From contig NZ_JAGGQW010000046.1 of assembly GCF_018613065.1 (NCBI RefSeq), positions 142,925-206,924 on the forward strand: a DNA stretch of 64,000 bases, read 5' to 3'. The notes under the pieces were generated by a model. That model saw only the letters and a program-made list of their open reading frames with translations. It was not told where the DNA came from and made no database searches. The position numbers and the translations under genes were made by a program. This document shows positions 35,673 to 46,162 of the stretch, one piece after another; within the stretch, counting starts at the first letter, position 1; each line of letters begins with the position of its first letter. This stretch comes from Bacillus sp. ISL-7. GTDB taxonomy: Bacteria; Bacillota; Bacilli; Bacillales_B; DSM-18226.

Positions 35673-37349
35673 CTACAAAGTCTTGTATAAATATATTTTC
35701 CATGCTGATGTTTTCGATTCGAATACTTTCATTAGCAATAATTGATTTTCCTTTGCGTTATCGATAGGCAGCGCCGAAAAAATAAAGCGGCCTCCCATTT
35801 TTTTAAAGACACCCGTATTCAGTTCTAAATGTTTCAAATGACGTTTAGAATCTTTTTTGATCATATAATGTTTTCCAAGCTGTGCGGTAAAAATGTAACA
35901 ACGGCCTCCCCATTTATCAAAATAGGTGCGAACCTTTTTATTTTTAGCCAATTCCCTTTCAATTATTTTCCTAAACTGATGTTTATAGGTTAATGGATAA
36001 AAATTATTATAGGTATCCAGTGTGTAAAACCCGTTATATTGAGAGATGGCTGGGTGTATTCCTATACTGGCAACACGATATTCTTCCTTTGGAAGTGCGA
36101 TATATTCCTCTATTTCATGGAACATTTCCTCAGCAAAAAATGCTTTGACAGTAGGCTTTTCCCGATAAATGATTTCATCATTAAAAAGTCCCAAAAAGAG
36201 AAGTTGCAAGACGGCATACCACTTAGCTGTTCTAACCCAGCTCTCTCCTTGAAGCGAAAGGACTTTTAATGCTAGGGCAAAGCCTGCATAAATAACCATT
36301 GGCCGTAAAAAATGATAACGGGCGAAATTAAAGGTAGCCAAAAAATGGAACCGCTTGATTATTGGTGCCCATCCCTCATAAAACCAAAAAGCATACCAGA
36401 TCGATAGCACAATATTTAGTGAGAATAAAAAGACAAATAGGCTTTCCTGCCTCCAAAGCTTTTTTCTAAAAACAAACCATATGGCGGTAATGGTTGCAGG
36501 TAAAATAAATAGCGTATGAACCGTCATCACATGGGTGTGTCCGAGCAGATAATTTTTTGCGGTAAGCCTAACCGATCTCCAAAAAGGCAAGGTTGGATTA
36601 AAATATTCATCCCGACTATTCGGTTCATCGATTAATAGAAATGAAAAAATGAGCCTATATTCAACGAACATAAAAATGACGGTCATATAAATAATCGCTG
36701 CAAAAAAACGAAGGTTCCATCCCTTCCCTCTTACACCATCAGTTATCCATAAGAACCCGATCGCAGTTAAAAAAAAGAAAAATCCTAAAACAATGCTTGC
36801 ATAAAAAGGTATGAGGGTTAGCACCAATAAATCCGACCAAGCTCCCTCACCTTTGCGAATGTTAAGAAGTGCCCAAAGTGCAAGCGGCATCCCCAACGTA
36901 CTCAACATCCCAGACGGCCAAAAAGGCGTCAAGGCAAAGGCAAGAGCGGTTCCAATTTGTAAAAACAGCCATTTCTCCCCAGGTAAAAAGTGTTTTTTTA
37001 AGAGCCAATACATTCCAAAAAAAGCTACGATTCTTGTCAGGGCTTGGCTTAAACCATAGGCAATCATTGTTGGAAAAAGGGCGTAAAGCCAGACAATGAT
37101 ACTATATTCAGTCCCAAAGGCATTTCTCGATAATTGTCCATTGATGATTTGGGGAATCTTCGCATCAACAGGGCCGAACATTTCTCCACTTCTCGCTAAA
37201 ACCTTATACCATGCCAGGTTCGAATCAAGGTTATCATGAACACGTATATGTGCATTTTCTTGGAGAATAAAAAGTGGAGAAAGATAGGCTGCTATAACAA
37301 GGAGAGCAATGATGATGAATCTTTGCTCTTTTTTGGTTTCAATAAGCAC
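35673..37349 (-). CDS. ykoS: YkoS-like (DUF6044) polytopic membrane protein, 558 aa
   Basis: Large membrane protein with about 11-12 hydrophobic segments, probably a GT-C-type glycosyltransferase that uses the lipid-linked sugar made by the two genes after it. The first external loop has RVHDNLDSNLAWYKVLARSGE, with an Asp pair placed as in GT-C active sites, and the C-terminal 130 residues form a soluble domain (FYTLDTYNNFYPLTYKHQF). B. subtilis ykoS-ykoT is the same neighbour pair. Enzyme role inferred from family and context; acceptor unknown. Confidence 0.82.
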   Translation of the reverse strand: MLIETKKEQRFIIIALLVIAAYLSPLFILQENAHIRVHDNLDSNLAWYKVLARSGEMFGPVDAKIPQIINGQLSRNAFGTEYSIIVWLYALFPTMIAYGLSQALTRIVAFFGMYWLLKKHFLPGEKWLFLQIGTALAFALTPFWPSGMLSTLGMPLALWALLNIRKGEGAWSDLLVLTLIPFYASIVLGFFFFLTAIGFLWITDGVRGKGWNLRFFAAIIYMTVIFMFVEYRLIFSFLLIDEPNSRDEYFNPTLPFWRSVRLTAKNYLLGHTHVMTVHTLFILPATITAIWFVFRKKLWRQESLFVFLFSLNIVLSIWYAFWFYEGWAPIIKRFHFLATFNFARYHFLRPMVIYAGFALALKVLSLQGESWVRTAKWYAVLQLLFLGLFNDEIIYREKPTVKAFFAEEMFHEIEEYIALPKEEYRVASIGIHPAISQYNGFYTLDTYNNFYPLTYKHQFRKIIERELAKNKKVRTYFDKWGGRCYIFTAQLGKHYMIKKDSKRHLKHLELNTGVFKKMGGRFIFSALPIDNAKENQLLLMKVFESKTSAWKIYLYKTL

Positions 37350-37440
37350 TCTTCTTCACCTCATAGGTCAAAACTTAAAAAGGACAATTCCGTTTTAACG
37401 TTTGCCATTTGGAAAATATTATTCCGATTTGACAAAAATA

Positions 37441-37468
37441 AACCTTCCGGGTTTGCCGGAAGGTTTTA
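37441..37468 (-). terminator. terminator after the Spo0E-family gene
   Basis: Minus strand AAAACCTTCCGG-caaac-CCGGAAGGTTTATTTTTG. Confidence 0.85.
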
Positions 37469-37483
37469 TGTTGTGGACATGAA

Positions 37484-37645
37484 TTATTTTTTTCCAGAAT
37501 TATAAAAGACATTTAATAGAGAATCGAGTTTCTGGCTGCATTGTACTACATTTGGATTAGAATAACCGTAAAGATGCGCTAATTCAACCATTTCTGACCT
37601 TGTTTTTTCAATTTTTGATAGTAGCGTATTCAAACCAATCCCCAT
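37484..37645 (-). CDS. Spo0E-family aspartyl-phosphate phosphatase, 53 aa
   Basis: Small phosphatase that removes phosphate from Spo0A and so delays sporulation or biofilm entry. The hallmark SQKLD (residues 37-41; family SQELD) is present in an otherwise helical protein, with IEKTRSEMVELAHLYGYSNP before it. The start ATG at 37645 has AAAGAGGGTTGG upstream; longer in-frame starts lack a site. It stands alone with its own terminator. Confidence 0.85.
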   Translation of the reverse strand: MGIGLNTLLSKIEKTRSEMVELAHLYGYSNPNVVQCSQKLDSLLNVFYNSGKK

Positions 37646-37886
37646 GAAACCAACCCTCTTTCGATGTTGTAAATATATTAATGTTAATAACCATAATTTA
37701 TAAGTTTTAAGCATTAAATACAAGTAGATTAGAGAAAAATATTCGTATCTTTTGTGAACATTGACCTATTTTTAAAATTATCAAGTAGTCCTATTAGATC
37801 GATTCTTTTTCGTCAATAATAGGAATAACTGTTTCAGCAACAAATCTAAGTGATGGAGCTAGATCACGAGAAAAGAGGTGACATTC

Positions 37887-38873
37887 GTGCCGAACAGAGT
37901 ATATATCAGTTTCTTGCGTTTACCGCTCCTCGTTCGAATTCTATTAATTGCGTTGCTAGTGTTTCTCTCATTTGGAATATCCATTCATTTATTAGAACCT
38001 GATACGTTTCCAACCATTTTCGATGGCATTTGGTGGGCCATTATTACTGCATCAACAGTCGGATATGGCGATTATGTACCACATTCCTTCTTAGGCAGAC
38101 TAACAGCGTTAATTTTAATACTGTTAGGTGTTGGATTTGTTTCTTCCTATTTTGGAACATTGGCAGCCGCTGCCGTTACGAAGCAAGATGCCTTTTCCGA
38201 AGGAAGAATTCCTTTTAAAGGCGAGGGCCATATCATCATTATCGGTTGGAATGAACGGTCAAAAGAGTTAATAAGTAAGCTTACCCACACGAAATTCGCA
38301 CAAATGATTGTTTTAATAGATGAAACACTTGAAGCAAACCCAGTGAATTCACGGTTTGTCCACTTTATCCAAGGGAAAGGCCATGTCGATGAAACGATCA
38401 TCAAAAGTGATATCAATCGAGCGGAGAAGGTGCTGATTACTGCTGACAGAGGAAACGATGAACTCCAAGCAGATATGAACAGTATTCTTACCTTATTAAC
38501 GATAAAAGGGATATGTGCTCAAGTAAAATGTATCGTTGAAATATTAACGGCTGAGCAAGTGGTCAACGCCTTTAGAGCTGGTGCCGACGAAGTAATACAA
38601 TCCAATAAACTGACATGTGTTTTTATGGTTAACAGCCTGCACTCGAATGGGAATGGACTCTTATCAAACATTGTTCATGAGTTACAGGAAAGTCGATTGT
38701 CCTCCTATCGAGCCGAGGAACAGGAGATTGGAAAGCCCTTCAGCGATGTTTGCCATATCCTTTTAAAAAAGGGCTTCCTTCTGATTGGGATTCAAAGAGG
38801 GGATGAAACCTTGCTGAATCCATCCCACTCCTTGCCAATCGAAGAAAATGATCAACTGTTAATTTTTAAATAA
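37887..38873 (+). CDS. yugO: YugO-like potassium channel with RCK/TrkA-N domain, 328 aa
   Basis: Two-helix K+ channel with cytoplasmic gating domain. The pore has TVGYGD (57-62), the K+ selectivity filter, between two membrane helices. GHIIIIGWNERSKELI begins the RCK/TrkA-N Rossmann domain, followed by a TrkA-C-like end GDETLLNPSHSLPIEENDQ. The B. subtilis orthologue YugO carries potassium-based electrical signals in biofilms. I start at GTG 37887 (AAAAGAGGTG upstream); GTG 37878 lies within that site. Next to yugN and pgi, as in B. subtilis. Confidence 0.93.
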   Translation: MPNRVYISFLRLPLLVRILLIALLVFLSFGISIHLLEPDTFPTIFDGIWWAIITASTVGYGDYVPHSFLGRLTALILILLGVGFVSSYFGTLAAAAVTKQDAFSEGRIPFKGEGHIIIIGWNERSKELISKLTHTKFAQMIVLIDETLEANPVNSRFVHFIQGKGHVDETIIKSDINRAEKVLITADRGNDELQADMNSILTLLTIKGICAQVKCIVEILTAEQVVNAFRAGADEVIQSNKLTCVFMVNSLHSNGNGLLSNIVHELQESRLSSYRAEEQEIGKPFSDVCHILLKKGFLLIGIQRGDETLLNPSHSLPIEENDQLLIFK

Positions 38874-38874
38874 C

Positions 38875-39288
38875 CTAATCAGCTAGGAGCAGCATTTCCA
38901 ATTCCTGTACCAATGCTTTCCCGTCATCGATATATGCTTGTGGAAAGCTAGCATCCTTATCGACAGGCTCTTGAAACTGATTGATGGTTCCTGAAAAGGT
39001 GCCTGTTCCTGCTTCGTCATCTAGTTCTGCCTCAAATAGGTGCGACAATAGAAACGGTCGTCCTAGCTTAACGGTACAATTATTAGCATCAAGCTGACCG
39101 TCGACTGCTTGAAAGGGCAAGCGCAAGAACTGATAGCCTTCTTCTTCACCACCATTAATTTTATAATCAAATGCACCATGATCATAATCCCAGTTCCCGC
39201 CAATCGTATAGCCGATTGGTTTTAGTTTTTTTTCAAGCTTATACAAATCAAACTGCTTACCTTCCACCTTTGATGGTACGTCAATCAT
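38875..39288 (-). CDS. yugN: YugN-like family protein, 137 aa
   Basis: Soluble protein of the YugN family, unknown function. It begins MIDVPSKVEGKQFDLYKLE and has GGNWDYDHGAFDYKI and an acidic middle FEAELDDEAGTGTF. Its stop is 1 bp from that of the convergent yugO gene, and pgi lies upstream on the same strand, the gene neighbourhood of B. subtilis yugN. Confidence 0.85.
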   Translation of the reverse strand: MIDVPSKVEGKQFDLYKLEKKLKPIGYTIGGNWDYDHGAFDYKINGGEEEGYQFLRLPFQAVDGQLDANNCTVKLGRPFLLSHLFEAELDDEAGTGTFSGTINQFQEPVDKDASFPQAYIDDGKALVQELEMLLLAD

Positions 39289-39346
39289 AAAAATTTACCC
39301 CCTAATTATCGATACAATTAGTTTCTCCAAATCAGGTAAATTTCAA

Positions 39347-39384
39347 TAAAAAAAAGAGAACTGATTTATTCACTATCAGTTCTC
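39347..39384 (-). terminator. pgi terminator
   Basis: Minus strand GAGAACTGA-tagtgaataaa-TCAGTTCTC followed by eight T. Confidence 0.9.
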
Positions 39385-39394
39385 TTTCTGTTTA

Positions 39395-40741
39395 TTATAA
39401 TCGTTTTTCTAATTCTGCCTTTTTCTCTTCATATCCCGGTTTTCCTAAGAGAGCAAACATATTGACTTTATAGGCTTCTACCCCTGGCTGATCAAAAGGA
39501 TTTACACCCAGTAAGTAGCCGCTCATCGCGCAGGCCTTTTCAAAGAAATAAACAAGATAGCCTAATGTATATTCATCCATTGCTGGAATATTAACAATTA
39601 AGTTCGGCACGCCGCCATCTGTGTGGGCAAGCATTGTCCCTTGAAATGCCTTATTATTAACAAAGTCAACCGTTTGACCAGCGAGGTAATTCAGCCCATC
39701 TAAGTCATTCTCGACAGCTTCAATTTTCAACTCGTGGCGCGGCTTGTCTACCTTAATAATGGTTTCAAATAAATCACGACGACCTTCTTGAACATATTGT
39801 CCAAGCGAGTGAAGATCCGTTGAAAAATTTGCTGAAGATGGATAAATACCTTTTTGGTCTTTCCCTTCACTTTCTCCAAATAACTGCTTCCACCACTCTG
39901 AAAAATACTGTAGTCCTGGCTCATAATTAATCAGCATTTCAATCGTCTTGCCTTTATTATAAAGCACATTTCTAACGACAGCGTATTGGTAGGCGGCATT
40001 ATCTTCGAGTTCAGAATGACCAAAGTCGGTTTGTGCTTGTGCGGCGCCCTCCATTATTTTTTCAATGTTTGCTCCGCTTACTGCTATCGGAAGCAGCCCT
40101 ACTGCTGTTAGGACAGAATAACGGCCGCCAATATCATCGGCGATCACAAATGTCTCGTAGCCCTCTTCTGTTGCTAAAGTTTTAAGAGCACCTCTTGCTT
40201 TGTCCGTTGTTGCATAGATTCGTTTGCGCGCCTCATCTTGACCATATTTTTCTTCAAGAAGCTTACGGAAAATGCGGAAAGCAATTGCTGGTTCGGTTGT
40301 CGTTCCCGATTTGGAAATAACATTAATAGAGAAGTCCTTTCCGTCGAGGACATCGATAAGATCTCTCATGTAAGTAGAACTGATATTATTACCAACAAAT
40401 ATTACTTGAGGTGTCTTTCGTTTTTCTTTTGACAACGCATTGTAAAAACTATGCTGGAGCATTTCGATCGCAGCTCTTGCTCCAAGGTATGAACCACCGA
40501 TTCCAATGACAAGAAGTACATCAGAATCAGCTTTGATTTTTTCAGCTGATTTTTGTATGCGTGAAAACTCTTCCTTGTCATAGTTGGTTGGAAGTTCAAT
40601 CCACCCTAAAAAGTCACTGCCTGCACCTGTTTGCTCATGTAGAGAATGATGAGCAACTTTTACAGCATCTCGTAAATATGTAAGTTCATGTTCTCCGAAA
40701 AAGCTTAATGCTTTTGAGTAATCAAAACGAACGTGTGTCAT
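39395..40741 (-). CDS. pgi: glucose-6-phosphate isomerase, 448 aa
   Basis: Interconverts glucose-6-phosphate and fructose-6-phosphate. Signatures: [36 protein letters not shown] (phosphate loop), [19 protein letters not shown] (family signature) and a final [10 protein letters not shown]. Length is that of Bacillus Pgi. GGAGG precedes the ATG. In B. subtilis it lies between yugN and yugJ/yugK homologues, as here. Confidence 0.97.
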   Translation of the reverse strand: MTHVRFDYSKALSFFGEHELTYLRDAVKVAHHSLHEQTGAGSDFLGWIELPTNYDKEEFSRIQKSAEKIKADSDVLLVIGIGGSYLGARAAIEMLQHSFYNALSKEKRKTPQVIFVGNNISSTYMRDLIDVLDGKDFSINVISKSGTTTEPAIAFRIFRKLLEEKYGQDEARKRIYATTDKARGALKTLATEEGYETFVIADDIGGRYSVLTAVGLLPIAVSGANIEKIMEGAAQAQTDFGHSELEDNAAYQYAVVRNVLYNKGKTIEMLINYEPGLQYFSEWWKQLFGESEGKDQKGIYPSSANFSTDLHSLGQYVQEGRRDLFETIIKVDKPRHELKIEAVENDLDGLNYLAGQTVDFVNNKAFQGTMLAHTDGGVPNLIVNIPAMDEYTLGYLVYFFEKACAMSGYLLGVNPFDQPGVEAYKVNMFALLGKPGYEEKKAELEKRL

Positions 40742-40862
40742 GCATGATCCTCCAAAAATTTATTTTTCACTAACCACTTTATCGAATGATGAGATGATTA
40801 TCAAGGAAGGTCACTCCATGTAAGCGCACCCAATTTCGACAAATTTCTTCACAATCGATATA

Positions 40863-42026
40863 TTATAGTGATGCACGATAAATAGCCAATACATCCTCAC
40901 GGTTTAACTTAGTAAAGTTTCCAAATTCTCCGTTTTCCATCGCTCTGTCCGCCATTAACTCAAGCTTCGAATCGTCAATGTCATAATCGGCTAACCGTGA
41001 AGGTGCTTCGATGCTATTCCAGAATTCACGTAACTTTTGAATGCCTTCAAGCCCTGCCTCTTCGGCACTCCTGCCTTCAGGATTAATCCCAAATACCCGA
41101 ACAGCAAGCTGCTTAAAACGTTCCGGCTTCACCGCTAAATTATGGCGCATCCAGTGCGGGAATAGGATGGCAAGACCCCCACCATGTGGGATATCATAGA
41201 CTGCTGATACAGCGTGTTCAAGATTGTGAGTAGCCCAATCGCCGCGATATCCCATATTCAAGATGCCATTGAGAGCCATTGTACCGCAATAAAGGATTGT
41301 TGCCCGGTGTTGATAATTTTCTAGGTCTGAGAGCAATTTTGGCGCGGTTTCCATAACAGTAATAAGCAGTGATTCACACATGCGATCTTGAAAGTCTGTA
41401 TTTTCTTCTAAGTGAAAATAGTGTTCAAGGACATGTGACATCATATCGACCATTCCATATATCGTTTGATTCCTAGGAACCGTAAATGTATTAACTGGGT
41501 CTAATATCGAGAATTTAGGGTAAGTTACTGGACTTCCCCAGCCATATTTTTCATTTGTTTCCCAATTAGTAATGACGGAACCTGGATTCATTTCTGAGCC
41601 TGTTGCCGCAAGTGTTAAGACGGTTCCAAAAGGGAGTGCATCTTCTGCAAGCGCCTTTTTAACGACTAAATCCCAGGCATCTCCATCATGCTTCGCTCCC
41701 GCTGCAATTAGTTTTGTACAATCAATGACACTGCCTCCGCCAACAGCCAGCAAGAATTCAATCCCCTCTTGTTTACAAATTTCTACCCCTTTTCGTGCGG
41801 TAGTTATCCGTGGATTCGGTTCCACTCCCGGGAGTTCAAAAACCTCAGCACCGATTTCAGCTAATAGGCTAATAACATTTTCATACAAGCCACTTCGTTT
41901 GATACTGCCGCCGCCATAGACGAGTAAAACTTTTTTACCATAACGAGGTACTTCTGTTTTTAATTGTTCCAACTCACCTTTTCCAAAAATTAATTTGGTT
42001 GGATTCAAAAATGTAAAATTTTCCAA
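40863..42026 (-). CDS. yugJ: YugJ-like iron-containing (NADH-dependent butanol) dehydrogenase, 387 aa
   Basis: Group III alcohol dehydrogenase. The N-terminal NAD domain has [16 protein letters not shown] and [19 protein letters not shown]; the metal-binding His residues are in [14 protein letters not shown] and [26 protein letters not shown]. It is complete. In B. subtilis two such genes (yugJ, yugK) lie beside pgi; here there is only one. Probably reduces aldehydes with NADH. Confidence 0.9.
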   Translation of the reverse strand: MENFTFLNPTKLIFGKGELEQLKTEVPRYGKKVLLVYGGGSIKRSGLYENVISLLAEIGAEVFELPGVEPNPRITTARKGVEICKQEGIEFLLAVGGGSVIDCTKLIAAGAKHDGDAWDLVVKKALAEDALPFGTVLTLAATGSEMNPGSVITNWETNEKYGWGSPVTYPKFSILDPVNTFTVPRNQTIYGMVDMMSHVLEHYFHLEENTDFQDRMCESLLITVMETAPKLLSDLENYQHRATILYCGTMALNGILNMGYRGDWATHNLEHAVSAVYDIPHGGGLAILFPHWMRHNLAVKPERFKQLAVRVFGINPEGRSAEEAGLEGIQKLREFWNSIEAPSRLADYDIDDSKLELMADRAMENGEFGNFTKLNREDVLAIYRASL

Positions 42027-42109
42027 AATAAAACACCATCCTTTACCTTTTCCATTATTAGTTATTATGGTTCAATTTGCAAAAAAAACTAGCTAAGATC
42101 TAGACAAAA

Positions 42110-42138
42110 AAATCCTTGCATATTGAATAATGCAAGGA
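42110..42138 (-). terminator. terminator of the glutamate dehydrogenase gene
   Basis: Minus strand AAAATCCTTGCAT-tattcaat-ATGCAAGGATTTTTTTG, directly after the stop at 42145. Confidence 0.9.
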
Positions 42139-42144
42139 TTTTTT

Positions 42145-43428
42145 TTATACCCATCCTCTAAACAGGGAGGCCTCCGCCATTTTTCTTACACCAACCATAT
42201 ATGCGGCTAATCGCATATTGACGTTGCTAGTTTGCGAAAGATGATAAATATCATGAAACGATTTAATAAGCTTGGTACGTAATTTAACCTCCACCTCATC
42301 TTCATTCCAATATAACCCCTGCTTATTTTGAACCCATTCAAAATAGGAGACTGTAACTCCTCCAGCACCTGCCAAAACATCTGGAACGAGCAGAATCCCT
42401 CGTTCTGTAAGAATATTCGTTGCCTCCAGCGTCGTCGGTCCATTTGCCGCTTCTACGACAATTCCTGCTTTGATGTTAGAGGCATTTTCAGCTGTAATCT
42501 GATTTGAAATCGCTGCAGGGACCAACACATCACATTCCTGCTCTAGTAATTCTTTGTTGGTAATTGTCCCCTCAAAAAGCGAAGTCACCGTACCAAAGCT
42601 GTCCCGGCGGTCCAAGAGATAATTAATATTTAGACCATCCGGGTTATAGAGGGCACCATAAACATCGGATATACCCACCACGATTGCTCCCGCATCATGC
42701 ATAAATTTAGCGATATAGCTGCCAGCATTCCCAAATCCTTGGACAATCACACGGGCTCCTTTTACCTTCATTCCGCGTTTTTTGGCCGCTTCTTCAATAC
42801 AAATGGTTACTCCCTTTGCCCCAGCCTTCTCCCGCCCTTCAGAACCTCCAAGTACAAGTGGCTTGCCTGTAATAAAACCGGAAGAGCCAAATTGGCGAAG
42901 ACGGCTGTATTCATCCATCATCCAGGCCATAATCTGAGAATTTGTATACATATCGGGTGCCGGAATATCCTTTGTAGGTCCGACAATTTGACTGATTGCA
43001 CGCACATAACCTCTGCTTAATCGCTCAAGCTCACCGAATGACATCGTTCGGGGGTTACAAAGAATGGCTCCTTTTCCCCCTCCAAAAGGCAAGTCAGCAA
43101 TTCCGCATTTTAAACTCATCCACATCGATAATGCTTTTACCTCATTAGCAGTCACTTGAGGATGAAAGCGGACACCACCCATGGTCGGTCCAACCGCATC
43201 ATTATGCTGTGCCCTAAACCCGCTAAAAATTTTTGTAGAACCATCATCCATCCGAACAGGAATTCTGACATCCGACATTCTTAACGGTTCTTTTAATAAT
43301 TCGTACATTTCTTCGTTATAGCCTATTTTTTTTAATGCATCATGAATAACAATCTGTGTTGATGTGAGTAGGTTCAATTTCTCTATATCCTTTTCATCTC
43401 CACTACTCGTTACATCATAAATCCCCAT
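42145..43428 (-). CDS. gudB: NAD-specific glutamate dehydrogenase (GudB/RocG), 427 aa
   Basis: Catabolic enzyme that oxidises glutamate to 2-oxoglutarate. Motifs: MGGVRFHPQV, CGIADLPFGGGKGAILCNP with the catalytic lysine, GKPLVLGGSEGREKATGxG-like GKPLVLGGSEGREKAGAKGV, and the Rossmann motif VQGFGNAGSYIAKF. Length matches GudB and RocG, which cannot be told apart here; no duplicated codons like those that inactivate B. subtilis gudB are evident. It follows rocD by 25 bp on the same strand, so arginine and ornithine breakdown leads straight to glutamate and then 2-oxoglutarate. Confidence 0.94.
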   Translation of the reverse strand: MGIYDVTSSGDEKDIEKLNLLTSTQIVIHDALKKIGYNEEMYELLKEPLRMSDVRIPVRMDDGSTKIFSGFRAQHNDAVGPTMGGVRFHPQVTANEVKALSMWMSLKCGIADLPFGGGKGAILCNPRTMSFGELERLSRGYVRAISQIVGPTKDIPAPDMYTNSQIMAWMMDEYSRLRQFGSSGFITGKPLVLGGSEGREKAGAKGVTICIEEAAKKRGMKVKGARVIVQGFGNAGSYIAKFMHDAGAIVVGISDVYGALYNPDGLNINYLLDRRDSFGTVTSLFEGTITNKELLEQECDVLVPAAISNQITAENASNIKAGIVVEAANGPTTLEATNILTERGILLVPDVLAGAGGVTVSYFEWVQNKQGLYWNEDEVEVKLRTKLIKSFHDIYHLSQTSNVNMRLAAYMVGVRKMAEASLFRGWV

Positions 43429-43453
43429 TTTGGCACCCCTAATTAGTAGTCCA

Positions 43454-44653
43454 TTATCCTAGAACGTTGTTTATCCTTTCTATCGCCCAATCCAATTCCT
43501 CTTTACTGATAACCAGCGGCGGCGCAAAACGAATCACCGTATCATGTGTCTCCTTACAGAGTAGACCTTGGTCCTTTAATTGTTCACAATATTTGCGGGC
43601 AGGTGCCGTTAGTTCAACACCAATAAATAAGCCGCGGCCACGAACATCTTTGATTAACGGATTTTTAATTTCTTTTAATTTACTGAGAAAATAATCACCA
43701 AGTTCAAGGGATTTTTCAGCAAGTTTTTCATCCGTTAGCACATCAAGTGCAGCAATTGAAACCGCACATGCCATCGGATTTCCACCAAAGGTAGAACCGT
43801 GCGATCCTGGATTAAAAACACCCAAAATATCTTTATTAGCAACTACACACGAAATAGGGAACACGCCGCCGCCAAGTGCTTTACCGAGGATATACATGTC
43901 AGGTTCGATCCCTTCCCACTCGCAGGCGAACATTTTACCTGTTCGGGCCAAACCAGCTTGAATTTCGTCAGCAATAAACAGAATATTATTTTCCTTACAT
44001 AAATCAAAGGCCGCCTTCATAAAGCCTTCAGGCGGAATGACAATCCCAGCTTCACCTTGAATGGGTTCAATTAAAAACGCTGCAGTATTAGGCGTAATCG
44101 CAGCTTTTAATGCCTCCAAATCACCATAAGGAATAAGTTTGATTCCTGGCAGCATTGGTCCAAATCCGCGTTTATATTCATCATCAGATGATAAGGAGAC
44201 TGCCGTCATGGTCCTGCCATGAAAGTTTCCAATACATGCAATAATTTCTGCTTGGTTCTCTGCCACACCTTTAACATCATAGCTCCAACGTCGCGCCGTT
44301 TTCACAGCCGTTTCCACTGCTTCCGCCCCTGTGTTCATTGGCAGCACCATTTCTTTATTCGTTAATTGACAAACTTTTTCATACCATGGGCCCAGCTGGT
44401 CATTATGAAAAGCACGAGAAGTTAATGTAACCTTATCTGCTTGATCCTTTAACGCTTGAATAATTCGTGGGTGACGATGCCCTTGGTTTACCGCAGAATA
44501 AGCACTAAGCATGTCCATATATTTATTCCCTTCAGGATCTTCTACCCAAACACCCTCTGCACGAGTGATGACAATTGGCAATGGATGATAGTTATTCGCA
44601 CCGTATTTCTCTGTTTTTGCGATTAATTCATTCGAATTAACGTTTGTTGTCAT
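43454..44653 (-). CDS. rocD: ornithine aminotransferase RocD, 399 aa
   Basis: PLP aminotransferase converting ornithine to glutamate semialdehyde. [49 protein letters not shown] and [15 protein letters not shown] (PLP lysine) are diagnostic. I start at ATG 44653, with GGAGG 9 nt upstream and the family's usual N-terminus; the in-frame extension to 44740 has no site. It is upstream of the glutamate dehydrogenase gene, giving a two-step path from ornithine. Confidence 0.95.
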   Translation of the reverse strand: MTTNVNSNELIAKTEKYGANNYHPLPIVITRAEGVWVEDPEGNKYMDMLSAYSAVNQGHRHPRIIQALKDQADKVTLTSRAFHNDQLGPWYEKVCQLTNKEMVLPMNTGAEAVETAVKTARRWSYDVKGVAENQAEIIACIGNFHGRTMTAVSLSSDDEYKRGFGPMLPGIKLIPYGDLEALKAAITPNTAAFLIEPIQGEAGIVIPPEGFMKAAFDLCKENNILFIADEIQAGLARTGKMFACEWEGIEPDMYILGKALGGGVFPISCVVANKDILGVFNPGSHGSTFGGNPMACAVSIAALDVLTDEKLAEKSLELGDYFLSKLKEIKNPLIKDVRGRGLFIGVELTAPARKYCEQLKDQGLLCKETHDTVIRFAPPLVISKEELDWAIERINNVLG

Positions 44654-44699
44654 AATGAATTTCCTCCATTTCAAAGCTGGGATATGTATATATAGTTCT

Positions 44700-44728
44700 A
44701 TTGTAGCCGAGCTTGAAAAAAGAATGAA
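44700..44728 (-). promoter_or_regulatory. putative rocD promoter
   Basis: Minus strand TTCATT (44723-44728), 17 bp, TACAAT (44700-44705), 47 bp upstream of rocD. Farther upstream (about 44768-44788) the direct repeat TTATGCAC/TTATGCAA and the imperfect palindrome TGCATAATTTTTGTGCA may bind an arginine-responsive regulator. I could not find a clear -12/-24 sigma-L element. Confidence 0.4.
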
Positions 44729-44790
44729 CACTTCATCCAAACTTTTATTTATGAAAAAGGCTATATTTTTGCATAATTTTTGTGCATAAA

Positions 44791-44842
44791 AAAAAGGCCT
44801 AGTCCACTGCTAAAATCATAGCATTTGGACTAGGCTTTTTTT
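44791..44842. terminator. yugI terminator
   Basis: GCCTAGTCCA, about 21-nt loop, TGGACTAGGC with T-runs on both sides, directly after yugI. Confidence 0.9.
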
Positions 44843-44847
44843 AAAAT

Positions 44848-45255
44848 TTATTTTTTAATTAAATCTTCACGTTGAGACTGGTCAATCCATTCTTGAAGCT
44901 TATCTTTTAATGTGTTAAAGCCTTGTTGACCTTCCACTTCTGGAATAATCGCAGCTGCTTGGCGTTTACGAGGCTTCTTTGCTTTTGGAGCAGCCTGCTG
45001 TTGAACAGGTGCCTCTTCAGTAGCACGGATGGAAAGACCAATCTTGCCTGCACCTTCATCTACTGATAATACTTTAACCTTAATTTCATCGCCTACTTTA
45101 AGGTGTTCATTAATATCTTTCACGTAACCATGTGTAATTTCAGAAATATGCACAAGGCCTTGGGTATTATCGTCAAGCGCAACAAACGCTCCATATGGTT
45201 GAATTCCTGTAACTTTACCTGCTAATATACTTCCAGTTTCGATCTTTTCTGACAT
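44848..45255 (-). CDS. yugI: YugI, S1-domain RNA-binding general stress protein, 135 aa
   Basis: Ribosome-associated RNA-binding protein. A single S1 domain fills residues 1-75: GSILAGKVTGIQPYGAFVALDDNTQGLVHISEI, VGDEIKVKVLSVD and KIGLSIRATEE. A basic region with KAKKPRKRQAAAI and a helical end SQREDLIKK follow. Length and tail match B. subtilis YugI (GSP13). Own terminator; neighbour order agrees with the yug region. Confidence 0.93.
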   Translation of the reverse strand: MSEKIETGSILAGKVTGIQPYGAFVALDDNTQGLVHISEITHGYVKDINEHLKVGDEIKVKVLSVDEGAGKIGLSIRATEEAPVQQQAAPKAKKPRKRQAAAIIPEVEGQQGFNTLKDKLQEWIDQSQREDLIKK

Positions 45256-45464
45256 GAAAACACTCCTAAGTGATTAATTATTTTATCCATTATATATGCA
45301 TTATAATATTATATCACAAAGAATGCCTTTAATCAAAAAATATTAAATATAAAAGGGCTCATTCAAAAATTTTAACATAATGTTCAAGTTGTGCAGGAGA
45401 AAGATATACCAAACGTGATACACTAATAATGAGGAAATCTATTTTTAAAGGAGAGGTGAACCAA

Positions 45465-45662
45465 ATGAATACAATCGGCCAAACCATTAAAAATGCCCGC
45501 GAAATGCTCAACATGTCTCAAGAGGAGCTGGCACAAAAAATCAGAGTTGGATCACACACAATTGAGAAATACGAATCTGGCGAACAAATTCCAAGTACGC
45601 AGACACTGTTAAAGTTATCTACTGTTTTAGATCTCCCAGCTACAGAGTTATTAAAACAATAA
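45465..45662 (+). CDS. short XRE-family helix-turn-helix regulator, 65 aa
   Basis: A stand-alone Cro/C1 HTH domain: IGQTIKNAREMLNMSQEELAQKI, HTIEKYESGEQIPS and LLKLSTVLDLPATELL. There is no sensor domain. GGAGAGGTGA precedes the ATG at 45465; the reading frame stays open further upstream to 45429 without a site. It has its own terminator downstream. Targets cannot be inferred. Confidence 0.88.
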   Translation: MNTIGQTIKNAREMLNMSQEELAQKIRVGSHTIEKYESGEQIPSTQTLLKLSTVLDLPATELLKQ

Positions 45663-45734
45663 CATATTCAACCATTTTTTTGATGCAATGATCCTTATGG
45701 TAAAATAATCCGTTTTTTCTTTCCACGACGGTAT

Positions 45735-45796
45735 AAAAAAAGGGAATATTGGAAAACCTTTATATCATAAGGCTTTCTAGTATTCCCCCCTTTTTT
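45735..45796 (+). terminator. terminator between the HTH gene and yugE
   Basis: AAAAAAAGGGAATA, branched loop with AACCTT/AAGGCT, TATTCCCCCCTTTTTT; usable in both directions. Confidence 0.8.
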
Positions 45797-45843
45797 GAAG
45801 TGGACATCCAATAATGGTATGTCCCTTTTTTTTTCCTAAATTG

Positions 45844-46107
45844 CTAAATGGAACAAGAATCATTTGCTTTAATAGCTAGTAATTCTTTTGCTACTTTCAG
45901 ACATTTTTCCATTGGTATTACCTTTTCAAATGAAAATTCATAAATGCTTTGTATTTTTTTGGCCAACTCATCCGAGGCATCAAGTTCATGAATCGCTTGG
46001 ATCGTATCAGCGATTTCTGTTTCATATCCTCCATTGGTCAATTGGAATGGGTCCCACTCATTTAATAGGTCAACATATTGCAAATTTATTTGAAGCTCTT
46101 TTCTCAT
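45844..46107 (-). CDS. yugE: YugE-like DUF1871 protein, 87 aa
   Basis: Small helical protein of the DUF1871 family, function unknown. The conserved stretch is LLNEWDPFQLTNGGYETEI followed by ADTIQAIHELDASDELA, and it ends with a helix containing MEKCLKVAKELLAI. It has the size and gene neighbourhood of B. subtilis YugE. Not obviously in an operon. Confidence 0.85.
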   Translation of the reverse strand: MRKELQINLQYVDLLNEWDPFQLTNGGYETEIADTIQAIHELDASDELAKKIQSIYEFSFEKVIPMEKCLKVAKELLAIKANDSCSI

Positions 46108-46162
46108 ATGCTTTACTCCTAATTTTTGCTTTTAAATAGTATACCATAATACACTGTTTCAC

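Noticed and set aside
44654..44800. Sigma-L (-12/-24) promoter for rocD
   Set aside because: No TGGCAC-N5-TTGCA element found; a sigma-A-like promoter fits better.
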